Source: Anaeromyces robustus (lineage: Eukaryota; Neocallimastigomycota; Neocallimastigomycetes; Neocallimastigales; Neocallimastigaceae). Taken from it: 64,000 bases of DNA. The notes beneath the pieces were generated by a model. The model did not search any database and was not told the origin of the DNA. It saw nothing but the letters and a program-made list of their open reading frames with translations. The stretch lies in the NCBI GenBank assembly GCA_002104895.1, contig MCFG01000284.1:27654-91653 (forward strand). Direction: 5' to 3'. Both the position numbers and the translations under genes were made by a program. Below, one piece after another: positions 12,686 to 25,753 of the stretch; position 1 is the stretch's first letter; every line of letters starts with the position of its first letter.

Positions 12686-15600
12686 ATGAATCATTTTTTG
12701 AATTTTAATAAAAAAGTAAACAATTCTAATAATAGTATCTATGATGATGACAGTAATCATAATAATAATAAACATTTAAAACAAAAAAAGAGACAAAGTA
12801 TTTTGGAATATGATTATTGTAAAGAACATCTTTTAAATTTTGATAAAAGGAATAAAACAGAAGTTGTTTCTTTAGCTTATGGATCTAGATTTGCTACTGA
12901 AAATTTACCAAAGGTTCTCATTAATTTTTTATTTCTATTTTAATTTTTATTTTTCCTATAAAAATATATATATATATATATTTTATATTTTCTTTGGATA
13001 ATTAAAAAAATAACAAATATAATAAAAATATGGTTTATTTTTTATTATATTATCATTAATATGAAAATTATATACTTTTTTTTAAATAAATTAAAAAAAA
13101 TAGTATATTATTCCTGAAAAATCTTCAGAACCTAAAGTTATTTCTCAATTAATTGAAGATCAAATTAAAATAGAAGCCAATCCTAGTCAGGTATATAATA
13201 TAAACTAATATACATTATCATTATCATTCATCATTATAATAGTATAATGATTTAATATATTAATAATAATATATATCTATATTATAAAATTAATTATATA
13301 TACATATATATATATGTATTAGAATATGGCTACTTTTGTATCTACTTGGATGGAACCAGAATGTGAAAAATTAATGAATCAAGCTTGGTCAAAAAATTTT
13401 GCAGATCAAGATTGTTATCCTATGATTCAAAATATTCATAAACGTTGTATTGAAATGTTAGGTCATCTTTTCCATGCTCCACAATCCCATCCATTTCCTC
13501 AATCATCTTCTTCTCAAAATAATCATCAAGTTATTGGAACAGCAACTACAGGTAGTAGTGAAGCAGTTATGTTAGGAGGATTAGCTTTAAAATGGCGTTG
13601 GAAAAAAATAAGAAAAGAAAAAGGATTAGATGATTCTAAACCAAATATTATATTTGGTTCTAATGCTCAAGTGGCTTTAGAAAAGTTTGCTCGTTATTTT
13701 GATGTAGAAATGCGTATGGTTCCTGTAGATGAATCAACTAATTTTTGTCTTTCTCCTCAACGTGCGATTAAATATGTTGATGAAAATACTATAGGTATTA
13801 TGGTATGTTAAAAAAAATAAATAAATTTAAAAAATATTAAATTTAATATGCTTTTTGAAAAAACAAAAAAAAATTTTTTTTATATTGATAGTTTTCATTA
13901 TTTAAAAAAATTTTTTTTAATATTATTATCCTTATATCTATAAATATATTTAAATATAAAAGGTAATTTTAGGTAGTACTTATACAGGTCATTTTGAACC
14001 TGTGGAAGAAATGTGTAAAGTATTAGATGATTATCAAGAAAAAACAGGAATAGATATTCCTATTCATGTCGATGCTGCTGGAGGTGGATTTATTGCACCT
14101 TTTGCTTTCCCAGATTTAAAATGGTCATTTGAACTAAACAGAGTTCATAGTATTAATGTATCAGGTCATAAAGTAATATATTTATTTTATCTTTACAATT
14201 TTGATTTATATTATTATACCAAATGATTATAAATAATTGTTAAATTCAATATATAGTTAAATTTATGTGTTACACCAAAAAAAATTATGCATTGTTTAAT
14301 TTAAATATTTTTTTTTTTATTTAATATAATTTTTATGCATTGTATATAATTTTTTATAGTTTTTTTGTGTTTTTTTTTTTTTTTAATTAAATATATATTT
14401 TACTCAGTTTTATTCTTTTTTTTTTTTTTTTTTACTAAATTTTTTAATTATAAAATACTTATTAATTCTATTAATATAATAAAAAAATTTCATAAGTATG
14501 GTCTTGTATACCCTGTATGTAACTAATTATTATTACTGATATTCATATAATTATTTTATAAATAATAATAATTAATCTAATATATTTTGTATATTAATGT
14601 ATAAATATATAAATTTATAAATCTTAGGGTATTGGGTGGATTGTATGGAAAAGCAAAGATTATTTACCAAAAGAATTAATTTTTCAATTAAATTATTTAG
14701 GATGTATATATATAAATTCTATTTTTTTTTAAAAAAAAATAATTATAAAAATTTATTTGATTCCTATCATATATTTATTAATAATTTTTTATTTATTTAA
14801 ATTATTTAAATTTAAATTTTTCATATGCTATTCGTAATTTATGTACTTTTTTTTAATCAAATTAATCAAAAAAAAAAAAAAAAAATAATAATAATATTAT
14901 ATATTATTATCAATTGTATATTATATCTCATATAAAAACAAAAAACAAAACAAAACAAAAAAAAAAAAAAAAAAAAAAAAAGCTGTAGAATATACATTTA
15001 CATTAAATTTTTCAAGAACTTCAACTACTGTTTTAGGACAATACTATAATTTTTTAAGATTAGGATATGAAGGCTATACTTCCATTATTAATAATTGTTT
15101 AATTAATGCAAGACGTTTAGCTTATGCATTAAATGATCTTGATTATTTTAACATATTATCTGATGTTAATAAAAAATATAAAAATTCTTATTTTTCAGAA
15201 CAAGATCCAAATCATGATGATAAAGATAATAATCAAGAATATTTTCAACCTTGTTTACCTGTAGTTGCATTTGAGATTAAACAAAACTATAAGGAATATC
15301 AACCTCATGTAACAGAAGCAAACCTTTCTAAACTTTTAAAAATTCATGGATGGATTGTTCCATGTTATGAATTGCCTCCAAATGAACAAAATCGTACAAT
15401 ATTAAGAATTGTGGTATGAAATTAAAATATACCTTTATATATTATATTATATTTTTATATTTCTTTCATTTATTATTATTATATATATATATTTAATTTA
15501 TTTTTTTTTTTTACTTATTTAAATTATTTATTAGATTAGGGAAAGTCATTCCGAAGAGTTAATAAATTACTTATTCAAAAATATTCACCAATCAATTGAA

Positions 15601-16266
15601 GTATTTAATTTTTTTTTATATATTTATTTTTATTTTTATATATTTATTTTTTTTTATTTTTCCAATTTATTAAAATTAAATTTTAAAATTAAATTAAAAA
15701 TAGTATTTAAAAAAAAAAAAAAAACAAGTTTTTTTTAAACTTTTTAAACTATAATTTTTATATTAAATAAAAAAAAAGCTTTTTTAATCTGGTTTAAAAT
15801 TTTCTATTTTATATATTCATTTTCATATATATACATTTTCCAAATTATATTTCATTTTTAAAATTATGATAATTATTATTATTATAATTAAATCAATAAT
15901 TTTATTTAATATAAGAGTTATAAATTAAACTCTAATTTAAACAATAAAAAAAACAAAACAAAACAAAACAAATAAACAACCACAAAACTAAAAAAAAATT
16001 TTAATAATAATATTTAATTACTTATTTTTTTTTTAATGAATAAATATTATTAAATAATTATATTAGCAACTAACAATTTTTTTTAATTAATTATCATCAA
16101 TATTCTTAAAAATATTTAGGATTTAATTGATGGTAAAGATTATAATTTGGAAAAGAGAAAGAAAAGAACATCTTCTATGAATTATATTAATGAACAAAAC
16201 TCATTAAATTTAGAAAAAGAAAATAAAGAAATGTTTGATACAAAAACAAAATGGGGTGTTTGTTAA
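12686..16266 (+). CDS. GAD1: Glutamate decarboxylase (PLP-dependent)
   Basis: Converts L-glutamate to GABA and CO2 using pyridoxal phosphate; a cytosolic enzyme of the GABA shunt and acid tolerance. Nine exons are inferred: 12686-12913, 13104-13190, 13323-13802, 13963-14172, 14497-14514, 14628-14703, 14983-15413, 15535-15600, 16120-16266. They give 580 residues with all phases consistent. Diagnostic features: [50 protein letters not shown] (Asp about 302 pairs with the PLP ring) and [14 protein letters not shown], whose Lys335 should form the Schiff base. The family motif [11 protein letters not shown] is split across a junction, with YGLVYP encoded by an 18-nt microexon. The N-terminal 50 residues are Asn/Ser/Lys-rich and extend beyond typical GADs. 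The C-terminal tail is basic (KRKKRTSS) and ends in Cys; calmodulin binding is unproven. The gene symbol follows the yeast enzyme. Confidence 0.95.
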
Positions 16267-16933
16267 AAAATATTATTATTTTAGTAATATTTATAGTAAT
16301 AATATCATAATTATAATAATATTAATAAAAGATGTAATCTTCATTTTCATTTTTTTTTTTAAATTTTTTTAAAAAAAAATAAAAAAAAAAATATATATAT
16401 ATATTTATTTATTTATATATTGATTATATCATTGATCAGGAAAAAAAAATATTATTAAATATAATTTTTAACATTATTTTTTTTATTATATTATTATTTA
16501 AAAATTATTAAAAGTTTTTTATATTCCTTAATAATTATTTGCGATATCTAATAAATATAATTATGAATAAAAATGTATCATAAGATTTAATATATTAAAC
16601 TTTATTTTTTTTTTCTAGAAAAAAAAATTAAAAAGTTTTATTTCATTAATATCTTTTATTTAAATCAATTTAGTTATTTATTTATATTATTAATCATTAA
16701 TTTATTTATTATTATTATTTATAATTTTTTTTAATTTTTTCTATATATATCTAAATTAATATTTTTTAAAATTTTTTTTCATTATATATATTAATAATTT
16801 TTATTATTTAATTTATTGAATATTTATGTAAATTTAGAAATACTTAGTATTTAATTCATATTAAGAACAAAAGAAATAAGAGAAATATATTTATATATTT
16901 ATCATTAGTTTTCTAATGTATTCTTTTTACTAG

Positions 16934-17004
16934 TTAATATACTTTTATACTAAAGAGTTTATTTAAGTATATTTTTTTAACTCTTTAGTATAAAAGTATA
17001 TTAA
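16934..17004. repeat. 26-bp perfect inverted repeat, 19-bp loop
   Basis: Arms 16934-16959 and 16979-17004 are exact reverse complements and include acttttatactaaagagtt. The structure lies about 670 bp 3' of the GAD stop. It could be a foldback-element remnant. A role in 3' processing of GAD seems unlikely at that distance. Confidence 0.88.
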
Positions 17005-17281
17005 TTTTTTTTATTATATTTATCATATATTACTTATTAATAATGCATTTTTTATATATAATAAATCATATTTATTATATATTTTTTATTTATAGTGCAT
17101 TCCATATATTAATATTAAAATAATAAAATGATGAAATATAGATTGGTATTTTATTATTTTTTTACATATGAAAAGTTTTGTTTAAATTTTTTAAAAACTT
17201 TATCTTTTTTTTTTTTTTACTCATCAATATTTAAATAAATAATAATATTTTAAAAAATTTTTTTCCTTCTTATTTTTTTTT

Positions 17282-17527
17282 AATTTAAATAATTTTTTTT
17301 TGCCACAAAACATAAAAGTTTTGTTACATTTCCATAAAATTATATCAATTATTGAATATATAATTTATTATTATTATTATTATTATTAAAAAAATTATTT
17401 AAATTAAAAAAAAAAATTTTTTTAAATAATTTTTTTTGCCACAAAACATAATATTATTATTATTATTAAAAAAATTATTTAAATTAAAAAAAAAATTTTT
17501 TTAAATAATTTTTTTTGCCACAAAAAT
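17282..17527. repeat. Duplicated palindromic module ending in TTTTTTTGCCACAAAA
   Basis: Three copies, the first partial (about 17283-17312), share an AT palindrome (aaattatttaaattaaaa and its inverse) followed by the marker ttttttttgccacaaaa. The two full copies (about 17382-17450 and 17454-17525) are adjacent. The less AT-rich GCCACAAAA tag makes the repetition unambiguous. Confidence 0.8.
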
Positions 17528-17558
17528 TTTTTTTTTTCATGTTGTTTCTCCAAAAAAT

Positions 17559-17811
17559 TATTATAATAAGAATATCATAAGTAATAATATTATTATGCAT
17601 ATTATCATAATTTTTTGCAATAATTATAATTATTTAAAATAAAATAAAAAAAAATAGTATTATGATTAATATAGTATGATATTTAATTATTATAGTAAGA
17701 ATATCATACAATAATAATAATACTATTATGCATATTATTATATTTATGCAATAATTATAATTATTTAAAATTAAATAAAATAATATTATGGTTAGTATAT
17801 ATTATAATATT
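17559..17811. repeat. Tandem duplication of a ~126-bp unit
   Basis: Copy 1 (about 17559-17684) and copy 2 (about 17687-17811) share aagaatatcata, attattatgcatattat and gcaataattataattattt in the same order and spacing, with small indels. Confidence 0.8.
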
Positions 17812-19335
17812 TAATTCTTCAAAATATAACGTATTTTAATTATAAAAATTAAAATTATGGTAAAACTATTCTTTATTATTATTATTATTTAAAAAAAATA
17901 ATAAATATTAAAAATGTATTAAAGAAAAATAATAGAAAAGTATAACAAAAAGTAACAATAGAAAAGTATAATGAAAAATAAAATAGGTAAAAAATAGTTC
18001 TTTTGTTCAGGACAATGAAAAAAATTTTTTCCTATTAGTTCAGAAAATTTTCTGTTATTATTATTTAATAACAGAAAATTTTATTAATGAATATTTTTAT
18101 CATTAAAAAATTATATTTTAGGTTTTTAAATAAAATTAAATATTAGCCAATAAGAATTATTCATCAAATATGTAAAAGACAGAATTTTCATCCATAAAAA
18201 ATAAATACAATAATTATTATCAATTAAATAATAAATACAATATATTTTATATATAATATTTAGTATAATATGAATATTATATTATTATATATATTATAAT
18301 ATAATAATAATAAAATATTTTAAATATTAATATATATAAATAATACATATATTAATTATATTTGTACAATGTATATTAAATTATTTTGGAGATTAATTTT
18401 AATTTTTTTTTAATTTTTTATTTAAAATGAAAAAGTCTATTTAATATGGAAAAATATTTTATATATTATTTTGGTATTTATTATTATAAAAAAATTGATG
18501 AATAATAATACATTAATTCTACATGCTTTATTTTATTATTTAAAAATAAAAAAAATTTTTTTTATTGATAATTATTTAATTAGAAATTATAATAACAAGC
18601 GATTATGTTAATTAAATAATTGAATGAAAATAAAATTATAAAAGCAAAGATACTTAAAAATATTTATATAACAAAATAAATAAATGTTTTTATATATTAT
18701 GTAATACATTTTTATTAAATAATTAAATAAAAATGTATACATAATATTGATGCTATATTTTGAATAAATCTTTTTAAATAATTATTAATTATATTATTAT
18801 TATTATTATTATTATCATTTAAAAGTATTTTAATATATTGTTTTATTTAAATATCAATGAGTTATTATTATTATTGTTGTTGATTTATCTTTCATATCAA
18901 TTTTTATATTATATTTTATGTATCATAATACATTATAGAATTTTATATTTTTTCCATTTTTATTTTACATTATTTACACAGTGTTCCCCTTTTTTTTTAT
19001 TATTTATAAAGTTATAATGATCATTTTATTGGTAATTTCTATTACCTTTTATAGAAATTTGTAAATTGTATACAAATCTTTGATGAAAAATAGATACATA
19101 AATAAGTAATATTAAATTAAAATTATATTATTTATTATATATATAAAAATATAATAATTAATTATTTTATTATTGTTTTTTTTAACACTTTTTATATTCA
19201 ATATATTTAAATTTGATAATTGATAATATTCTATCAATATTGAATGTATAATAATATATAAAGAATTTTTCTTTTTTTATTGAATAATAAATAATTAAAT
19301 ACAAAAACATAATTATATAAATATATAAAGTAATG

Positions 19336-19337
<2 letters not shown>

Positions 19338-19384
<47 letters not shown>

Positions 19385-19437
19385 GTAAATAAATAAATAA
19401 ATAAATAGATAAATAAATAAATAGATAAATAGACAAA

Positions 19438-19468
<31 letters not shown>

Positions 19469-19473
19469 ATAGA

Positions 19474-19524
<51 letters not shown>

Positions 19525-19526
19525 AT
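19338..19526. repeat. AAAT tetranucleotide microsatellite
   Basis: About 190 bp of AAAT units with a few point changes (agat, agac). Read in reverse it yields an artefactual Ile/Tyr/Leu/Phe open frame. Confidence 0.9.
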
Positions 19527-20748
19527 ATATAAATATATTAATAGGTAATAAATATAAAAACCAATGTAAAGGAAATAAATTAAACTTTTTATTAATATAT
19601 ATATTAAATATTTATAGATTCAATAAATAAAAAAGAAAGATCATGGCAAATAATAGAATTATAAAACATTAAGATATATTGTTAAGTAATAAAACATAAT
19701 AAATAAAAGTAAAATATGTTACAATAATTATTATGTATAAATAAAACAAAAGATAATTATAATTATATATAAAATAAGTAAAAGGTAAATAAACAAATTT
19801 TTTTTCTTTTTTTTCATTTTATTTAATAAATTAATATTTTTAAATAATCATTAATAAATAGGTAGTTAATATTTAAATAAATAGAATATAATAAATACAT
19901 AAATAAATAATTAATTAATTCATAAATAATAAGTAATATATAATAGTTAATATATGTATTATATTAATTATAATTAATTGTATTAATTTTTTTTTCAATT
20001 ATTTCTATTAAAAAAAAAAAAAAAAACTTTTGTGATGTGTATGAATTAACTTTTAAAAAAAATTTGAAAGAAAATATATAATATATTATTAAATATATTA
20101 TTATATATTAATTATTATATTGTTTAATATATTATTATATATTATATATATTATATATTATATATTTATTACTTCTATAATCTAAAGTATCAAATAAATA
20201 ATAATCTTTTATATATTAAGATATTATATTATATTTTTTATTTTTATATATATTAATTTATACTGTTATATATATAATTATTTTAAAAATAATTATTTCC
20301 AATAAATTGTTTTAAGAATAAATGCATATAAATTTTTTATTTTATATAAAACTTTTAAAATAAAAAATTTTAGGTAAAATATTATAATTAATTTATATAA
20401 TACAATTTCTATCAATTATTATTATTTTTTTCAGTAATATATAAAGGAGTAAAAGTATTTCTTTTTTTTCTTTTAATTATTCATTTATAAATTTTTTTTA
20501 ATTCTTGTTTTATTATAATACTAAAAAAAATTAATTTAAAACAAAATTAATTTTTATTTTAAATTAATTTCTTTCTTTCTTTTTTTTTAAATTATTTCAA
20601 AACGTAAGCTTTGAATAAAATTTAAATAAAAATTAATTTGAAATTTAATATTAAAAAATTTTTTATTAATATCTATTAAAAAATATTTTTTTAAAGTTTT
20701 AGTTTTTTTTTAATATAGTATTTTTTTAATATAATAATAATAAAAAAA

Positions 20749-22580
20749 ATGAATTCCAAAAGCCTATCTTTTATATTTATTTTATTAAGTATTTATTTAA
20801 CTAATGCTTTACCTCTTTATAAGCGTTCATGTTCTAAATCACATAAAGTTGTTAAAGGGGATACTTGTCATAAAATTTGGACAAAATATGGTCTCTCTGA
20901 AAGTAAATTAAGATCTTTAAATCCAGGTTGGTAATATTAAAGTATTTTCTATATATATATATATGTTTAAAAAAAAAAAAAAAGAAAAATAAAAATAATT
21001 TGATAAATATTCTATAATCTTAAAATATTAATTTATATAAAAAAGTATATAAAATGAAATAATAATAAATAATAATAATATTAATAATATTAAAGATGAA
21101 CTTGATAAATATTACTTTTATAATGTTATTTTTAAAATGTTTTTATTGAAAATTTAAAAAAATAATTTAATTAATTTATTGAAAATTTAAAAAATATAAT
21201 TCTATTTGATTTCTCACATGTATATAATAAATAATATTTATATATATATATTTATATATAAAGGTATTAGTTGTTCCAGTTTAAAAATTGGTGCCTCAGT
21301 TTGTGTTGGTTCTGGTTCTGTTTCATATAATAGTAGTTGTAGTTCTCACTATACTGTTGCTAACGGAGATACTTGTTACAAAATTTGGTCTAAATATGGT
21401 CTTTCTGAAAGTAAATTAAGATCTTTGAATCCAGGTTTGTATAATATTTTATATTATTAATTAAATAATTCATTAATATTTTTCTTTTTCTTTTTTTTTT
21501 TTTTTTTTAATTATATTTTTATATTTTATTACATATTATTTTTTTAAAAAAAATATAATTATAATTTTATATTATTATATATTATACATTTTAACAAATA
21601 TGTACTAATAAAAATTGTGTTGTTATTATCATTATTATTGTGTAGGCATTAGTTGTTCTAGTTTAAAGAAGGGTGATAAAGTTTGTGTTGCTGGAGGTTC
21701 TAATAACAATTCAGGTAGTTCTTGTAAATCACATTATACTGTTGGAAAGGGAGATACTTGCTATAAAATTTGGACTAAATATGGTATTAATGAAGCTACT
21801 TTAAGAAATTTAAACCCAGGTTTAAGTTGTAGTAGTATTCGTCCAGGTCAAGAACTTTGTGTTAAAAATTCCTCCACTTCAAATAATGGTAATAAGGGTT
21901 CTCCTTCTTCTTCATTTACTTGGTACAAGGAATGTAATACACCAAATACCTTTGCAATTACATTTGATGATGGACCATACAAATATGATAATGATTTATT
22001 AGATTTATTAAAGAAAAAGGGTGTAAAAGCAACTTTCTTTATAAATGGTGATAACGTATCAGATATTCGTAATAGTAGTATTAGATCTATTATTAAACGT
22101 ATGTATAATGAAGGTCATAATGTTTTAAGTCATACATGGTCTCATAAAGATTTAACTAAAGTTTCTGATACTAAATTCCGTTCTGAATTAAAATTATTAG
22201 AAGATCAAATTTATGACATTATTGGCAAACGTCCAAAAGCTATTCGTCCACCTTACGGTTCTAATAATAGTAAAGTTATTAATAATTTAAAATATTTTGG
22301 TTACTCTTATGGTATTCTTTGGCATGTTGATACTGAAGATTGGAGTAATTTAGGAAATGTTAGTAAAATACATAATTTTGTTAAGAAAGGTTTAGAAACT
22401 AGTAAAAGTCCAATTATTCTTAATCATAGCTTTTATAAAGATATTAGTAGAGAAAAATTATTAAAAGCAGTTGAAGATGAAATTGATTATTTAAAAGGTA
22501 AAGGATTTAAAGGTGTTAATATGGAAACTTGTATTGGTCACAGTGTTTACAGATCTAGTGGTGAAGGTTTTCCAAATTAA
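20749..22580 (+). CDS. Secreted chitin deacetylase (CE4) with three LysM modules
   Basis: Predicted to N-deacetylate chitin in the cell wall or environment, with LysM modules binding GlcNAc polymers. Exons are inferred at 20749-20926, 21264-21434 and 21646-22580, giving 427 residues. Residues 1-20 form a signal peptide (hydrophobic core FIFILLSIYL). LysM modules span about 32-74, 88-130 and 146-190, each with GDTC and conserved disulfide-type cysteines. The NodB domain (about 216-410) has all five CE4 motifs: TFDDGP (224/225 are the metal and base Asp), SHTWSH metal histidines, RPPYGS, DTEDW and ILNHS. It is therefore expected to be catalytically competent. Both introns are phase 1 and cut after the LysM sequence LNPG, so each LysM is split at the same point. 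The first two LysM exons are nearly identical at DNA level near their 3' ends. The donors gttggt and gtttgt are non-canonical in later positions but mutually consistent. Confidence 0.92.
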
Positions 22581-23555
22581 ATTTGAAAAAAAAAAAAAAA
22601 AAAAAATGAAAGTCATAATTATATTCACAATATATATAAAAATTGTGCAAATTTATATTTCTTTTCCTTTTACAGTAATAAATCTACATTGAAATATATA
22701 TATTAAATAACTAATAATAACAATAATAATAATATATAGATAATAAAACAAAACAAAACAAATCAAAAAAATAAAAAAAAAAAAAAAAATAAAAAAAAAA
22801 AAAGAATAAGGTAATTATTAATAAATAATTAGTTTTTATTATTATTTTTATTATTTTTTTTTTCATAATTATATTTTATTTTTACTAATTTTTTTTTTTT
22901 TTGTATATATATATATATAAATATATATACATATAAATATTTATTTATTCATTTATTATAACTATAATAGAATTTAAAAATAATTAAAAGATTAAATGAA
23001 TTTAAGGATTTTATTATTATATCAATATAGAATATAGAATTTTTATTAATTATATAACTAATTATTATTTTACTTTTTTATTCTTGTTATCTATTTTTAT
23101 TTTTTTTTATTTTTATTTTTTTCATAATTTTTATTTAAATTATCTATTATTATTTATTATTTTTAATATATATTTGTATGTATATATATTTTTTTATATT
23201 TATATATTATTTGTATATATATTATAATAATAATATTATATATTTCATATTTAATATATTAAAAATTAAGAAATGTATTAATTATTTTAATATTTATATT
23301 TCTTTTAATTTTTTATTAATATTTTTGTATATTATCATATATAAAACAAATCTATTTTAATAAAAGTAATTTATCATAATTTTTTAATTTAAATGATAAC
23401 TTGATATTTTTTTTTTCTTTATTTAGTTATTTACTATTTTTAAATATTAAAAAAAAACTATTTTGTATTTGAATTTTTAATTATTTTTTGTATTTATGAA
23501 TATTTTATTATAAAAGAAAAATATATATATAATACATATTCAAATTATTTATATG

Positions 23556-23586
<31 letters not shown>

Positions 23587-23804
23587 GTTTGCTTGTTTGC
23601 TCATTCTTTATTTATTTGATTTATAATCATTTTAAAAAATGAATTAATAATTCCTTTTTTTTTTTTTTAATACATTATTTAATTATAATACATATTATAA
23701 ATAAATAAGAATCTTTTTCTTTATGCATAAACTTTTCATTTGAAGTTGTACAAAAAAAAAGAAAAAAAAGAATACAAAGAAAAATGTATCATATTTTTAA
23801 TGTC
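22581..23804. other. Intergenic region upstream of the retrotransposon
   Basis: A/T-rich sequence with A runs (22585-22606), an A tract near 22767-22803 and TTTA repeats near 23560-23590. The open frame at 23178-23360 is a low-complexity Ile/Tyr/Asn translation with no family resemblance and is not called. Confidence 0.6.
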
Positions 23805-23816
23805 TTACATTCCATT

Positions 23817-23885
23817 ACCTCTTCTGAGGACCTGTACTTCCATTCATTTGGAATGCTCAGAAGAGGGTAAATGCCTGTCGATACA
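23817..23885. other. 69-bp non-LINE segment at the 5' junction, with stem-loop
   Basis: This stretch lies between the left TSD and the start of LINE homology (23886) and is clearly richer in G/C than its surroundings. CCTCTTCTGAG (23818-23828) pairs perfectly with CTCAGAAGAGG (23856-23866), and inside it CATTC (23841-23845) pairs with GAATG (23851-23855). No matching segment was found by eye in the full-length LINE in either orientation. It could be a template switch onto a small cellular RNA or filler DNA. Confidence 0.6.
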
Positions 23886-25711
23886 TGTTTATCAACGACA
23901 TCTTCAACGATTGCCTGCATAATGGTGTGAAAATAGATACTGAATATTGTTGTGGAGGATTATTTGCTGATGATATTGTTCTTTGTGCCCCTAGTAGATC
24001 TCGTATGAACAAACTTCTTCGTTTAGTTGGTAAATGGGCTAAGGACAACGAGATGACTTTTGGAATTAATAAATGTGGCACATTAGCTGTTAGACATGAA
24101 AATTCGGAATATATTCTTAGAGAGGACCCTACCTTTTATTTAACAGGAATCCCAATCCCTAAAACAGATTGTTATACTTACCTTGGTGTTCCCTTTCACA
24201 AAACTCTAGATTTAAAATTCGTTATTAGTAAAATGAAAAATAAAGTTAGTAAGGCTTTGTTTTCAATTCAGGGTTTTTTAAAAAATGATCTGATTCCTAT
24301 TCCTCTTAAAAGAACTTTATTCTCTGCAAAAGTTATTGGACAAGTTTCCTATTACGCGCCTTTGCTTGGTTCTAACAAAAACAATACTAGTTCTACACAA
24401 ACAATTATTAACAAAGGTTTTTATTGGATTTTAGGCTACTCGAAACCTAATTCTTTTGTTTCTATTTATTGCATCTCAAAAGAACTCAATATTCCTCCAC
24501 TTTCTGGTAAATGTGCTTTAGCTCAGGTTAGATGTTTTAATAAGTGGAAGGACTCCAACTGCATTATCTCAAAGATAGTTAATAATGTTGCTACAACAAG
24601 AAAATGGACTTGGGACAAAGAAAGTAAAATATTAAATGATAAATTAAACAATATTTCATCCTCTACTAAAGAAATTATGGAATTCTATTGGGACAGAGAC
24701 ATGAACAGTGATAAATCAATTAAAGCTAAAACTTATAAATTGTACAACTTTGAAGAATCAAGAAGTTACTTAAAGCTTAATCTAGAATTTCCTGAATATA
24801 GCAAAGGTTTTCGGTGGATACTTAGGGCAAGATGTGGATATAAAATTGATGCTAGAGTTGCAAAAGCTGCTAAAATGATTAATAATTCTTGTCCTAATTG
24901 TTGTTCATGTTGTTTCCATTGTGAGAGTTATCAGAGAATTGATCATTGGTTTATAAATTGTTTCTTATTTAAAAATCTTCGTATTGATCACTTCTCTGAT
25001 TTAGATAGAAATTTTTTTTATTTTTTAGATAGTCTTTTTAATAGTTTAGTTAGGACCAGTAATAACCCTAGTGTGGATAATAGAATAAATAATATTGTTA
25101 AGGGTTATAAAAGTAGTAATAATAGTATAAGTAATATAGATATATTAGGTAGTAAAAAAATAGTTAATAGGTATAGAATATATATTTTTTTAATTGGTGG
25201 TAGAGATTATGGTTTTAGTGATAGAATTAACAATAGTCCATACAAAAAGGAATGGGAATGTTTGTTTAAGTGTCAGACTGAATCTGGTACTTATTCAAAA
25301 TCCCCATTCTTGTTGCGATCTGCGGCTCTATTGAATGATATCATGCCTGTTGTCTGTAAAAGACAACATATATTATTCAATAAATTTAAAACCAACCTCT
25401 CCAGGAACGTCAATGCTGATAACACAGTAGGACAGCCTAGTAGGGCAAATGCCGATCCTATTTCCGACCCTAGTGGAATAGGATAGATCAATTTTACTTT
25501 AATTCTATATTTAGAATTAAGGGCTGTATGGATTTATTGTTTTTAAATATTATTATACTTCTTTTTTTCCTCCAGTATTATCTATTATTATCTATAATAT
25601 TTTACTGGTTTTTATTTTTTTTTAGTATCATTTTTTTTCATTATGTGTTTTTTTTATGATTCATGTATTTTAATATTTAAATTCAATAAAGTTGACGTAC
25701 AAATTGTGTGC

Positions 25712-25749
<38 letters not shown>
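23886..25749 (+). pseudogene. 5'-truncated LINE copy (RT C-terminal half to poly(A))
   Basis: Homology to the full-length element begins at 23886 (equivalent to 28955) and continues to the poly(A) tail. The frame stays open for 533 codons (23885-25486, stop in 25484-25486). The ATG at 23885 is fortuitous, formed at the truncation junction. The retained part starts within the RT just before the FADD box and includes the thumb, the linker and the C-terminal Cys/His knuckle. Endonuclease and RT fingers are gone, so it is non-autonomous. Against the full copy there are about 17 amino-acid substitutions and one 12-nt in-frame deletion. The 3' UTR (25487-25714) carries AATAAA at 25685-25690 and ends with A35 (25715-25749). 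Confidence 0.88.

Positions 25750-25753
<4 letters not shown>

Larger units (their letters stand above)
16267..20748. other. Large intergenic region with several repeats
   Basis: No gene is supported in about 4.5 kb. It contains a 26-bp perfect inverted repeat (16934-17004), duplicated palindromic modules (17282-17527), a duplicated unit of about 126 bp (17559-17811) and an AAAT array (about 19338-19526). The open frame at 19182-19436 (-) is a translation of that array and is rejected. The last 300 bp before the chitin deacetylase start are T/A-rich leader. Confidence 0.7.

Noticed and set aside
19182-19436. Ile/Tyr/Leu/Phe open frame on the - strand
   Set aside because: Translation of an AAAT array; no conserved feature.
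23817-23885. Possible tRNA or 5S gene at the G/C-richer junction
   Set aside because: No cloverleaf or TPsiC-like GGTTCGA sequence could be formed; only a stem-loop is supported.
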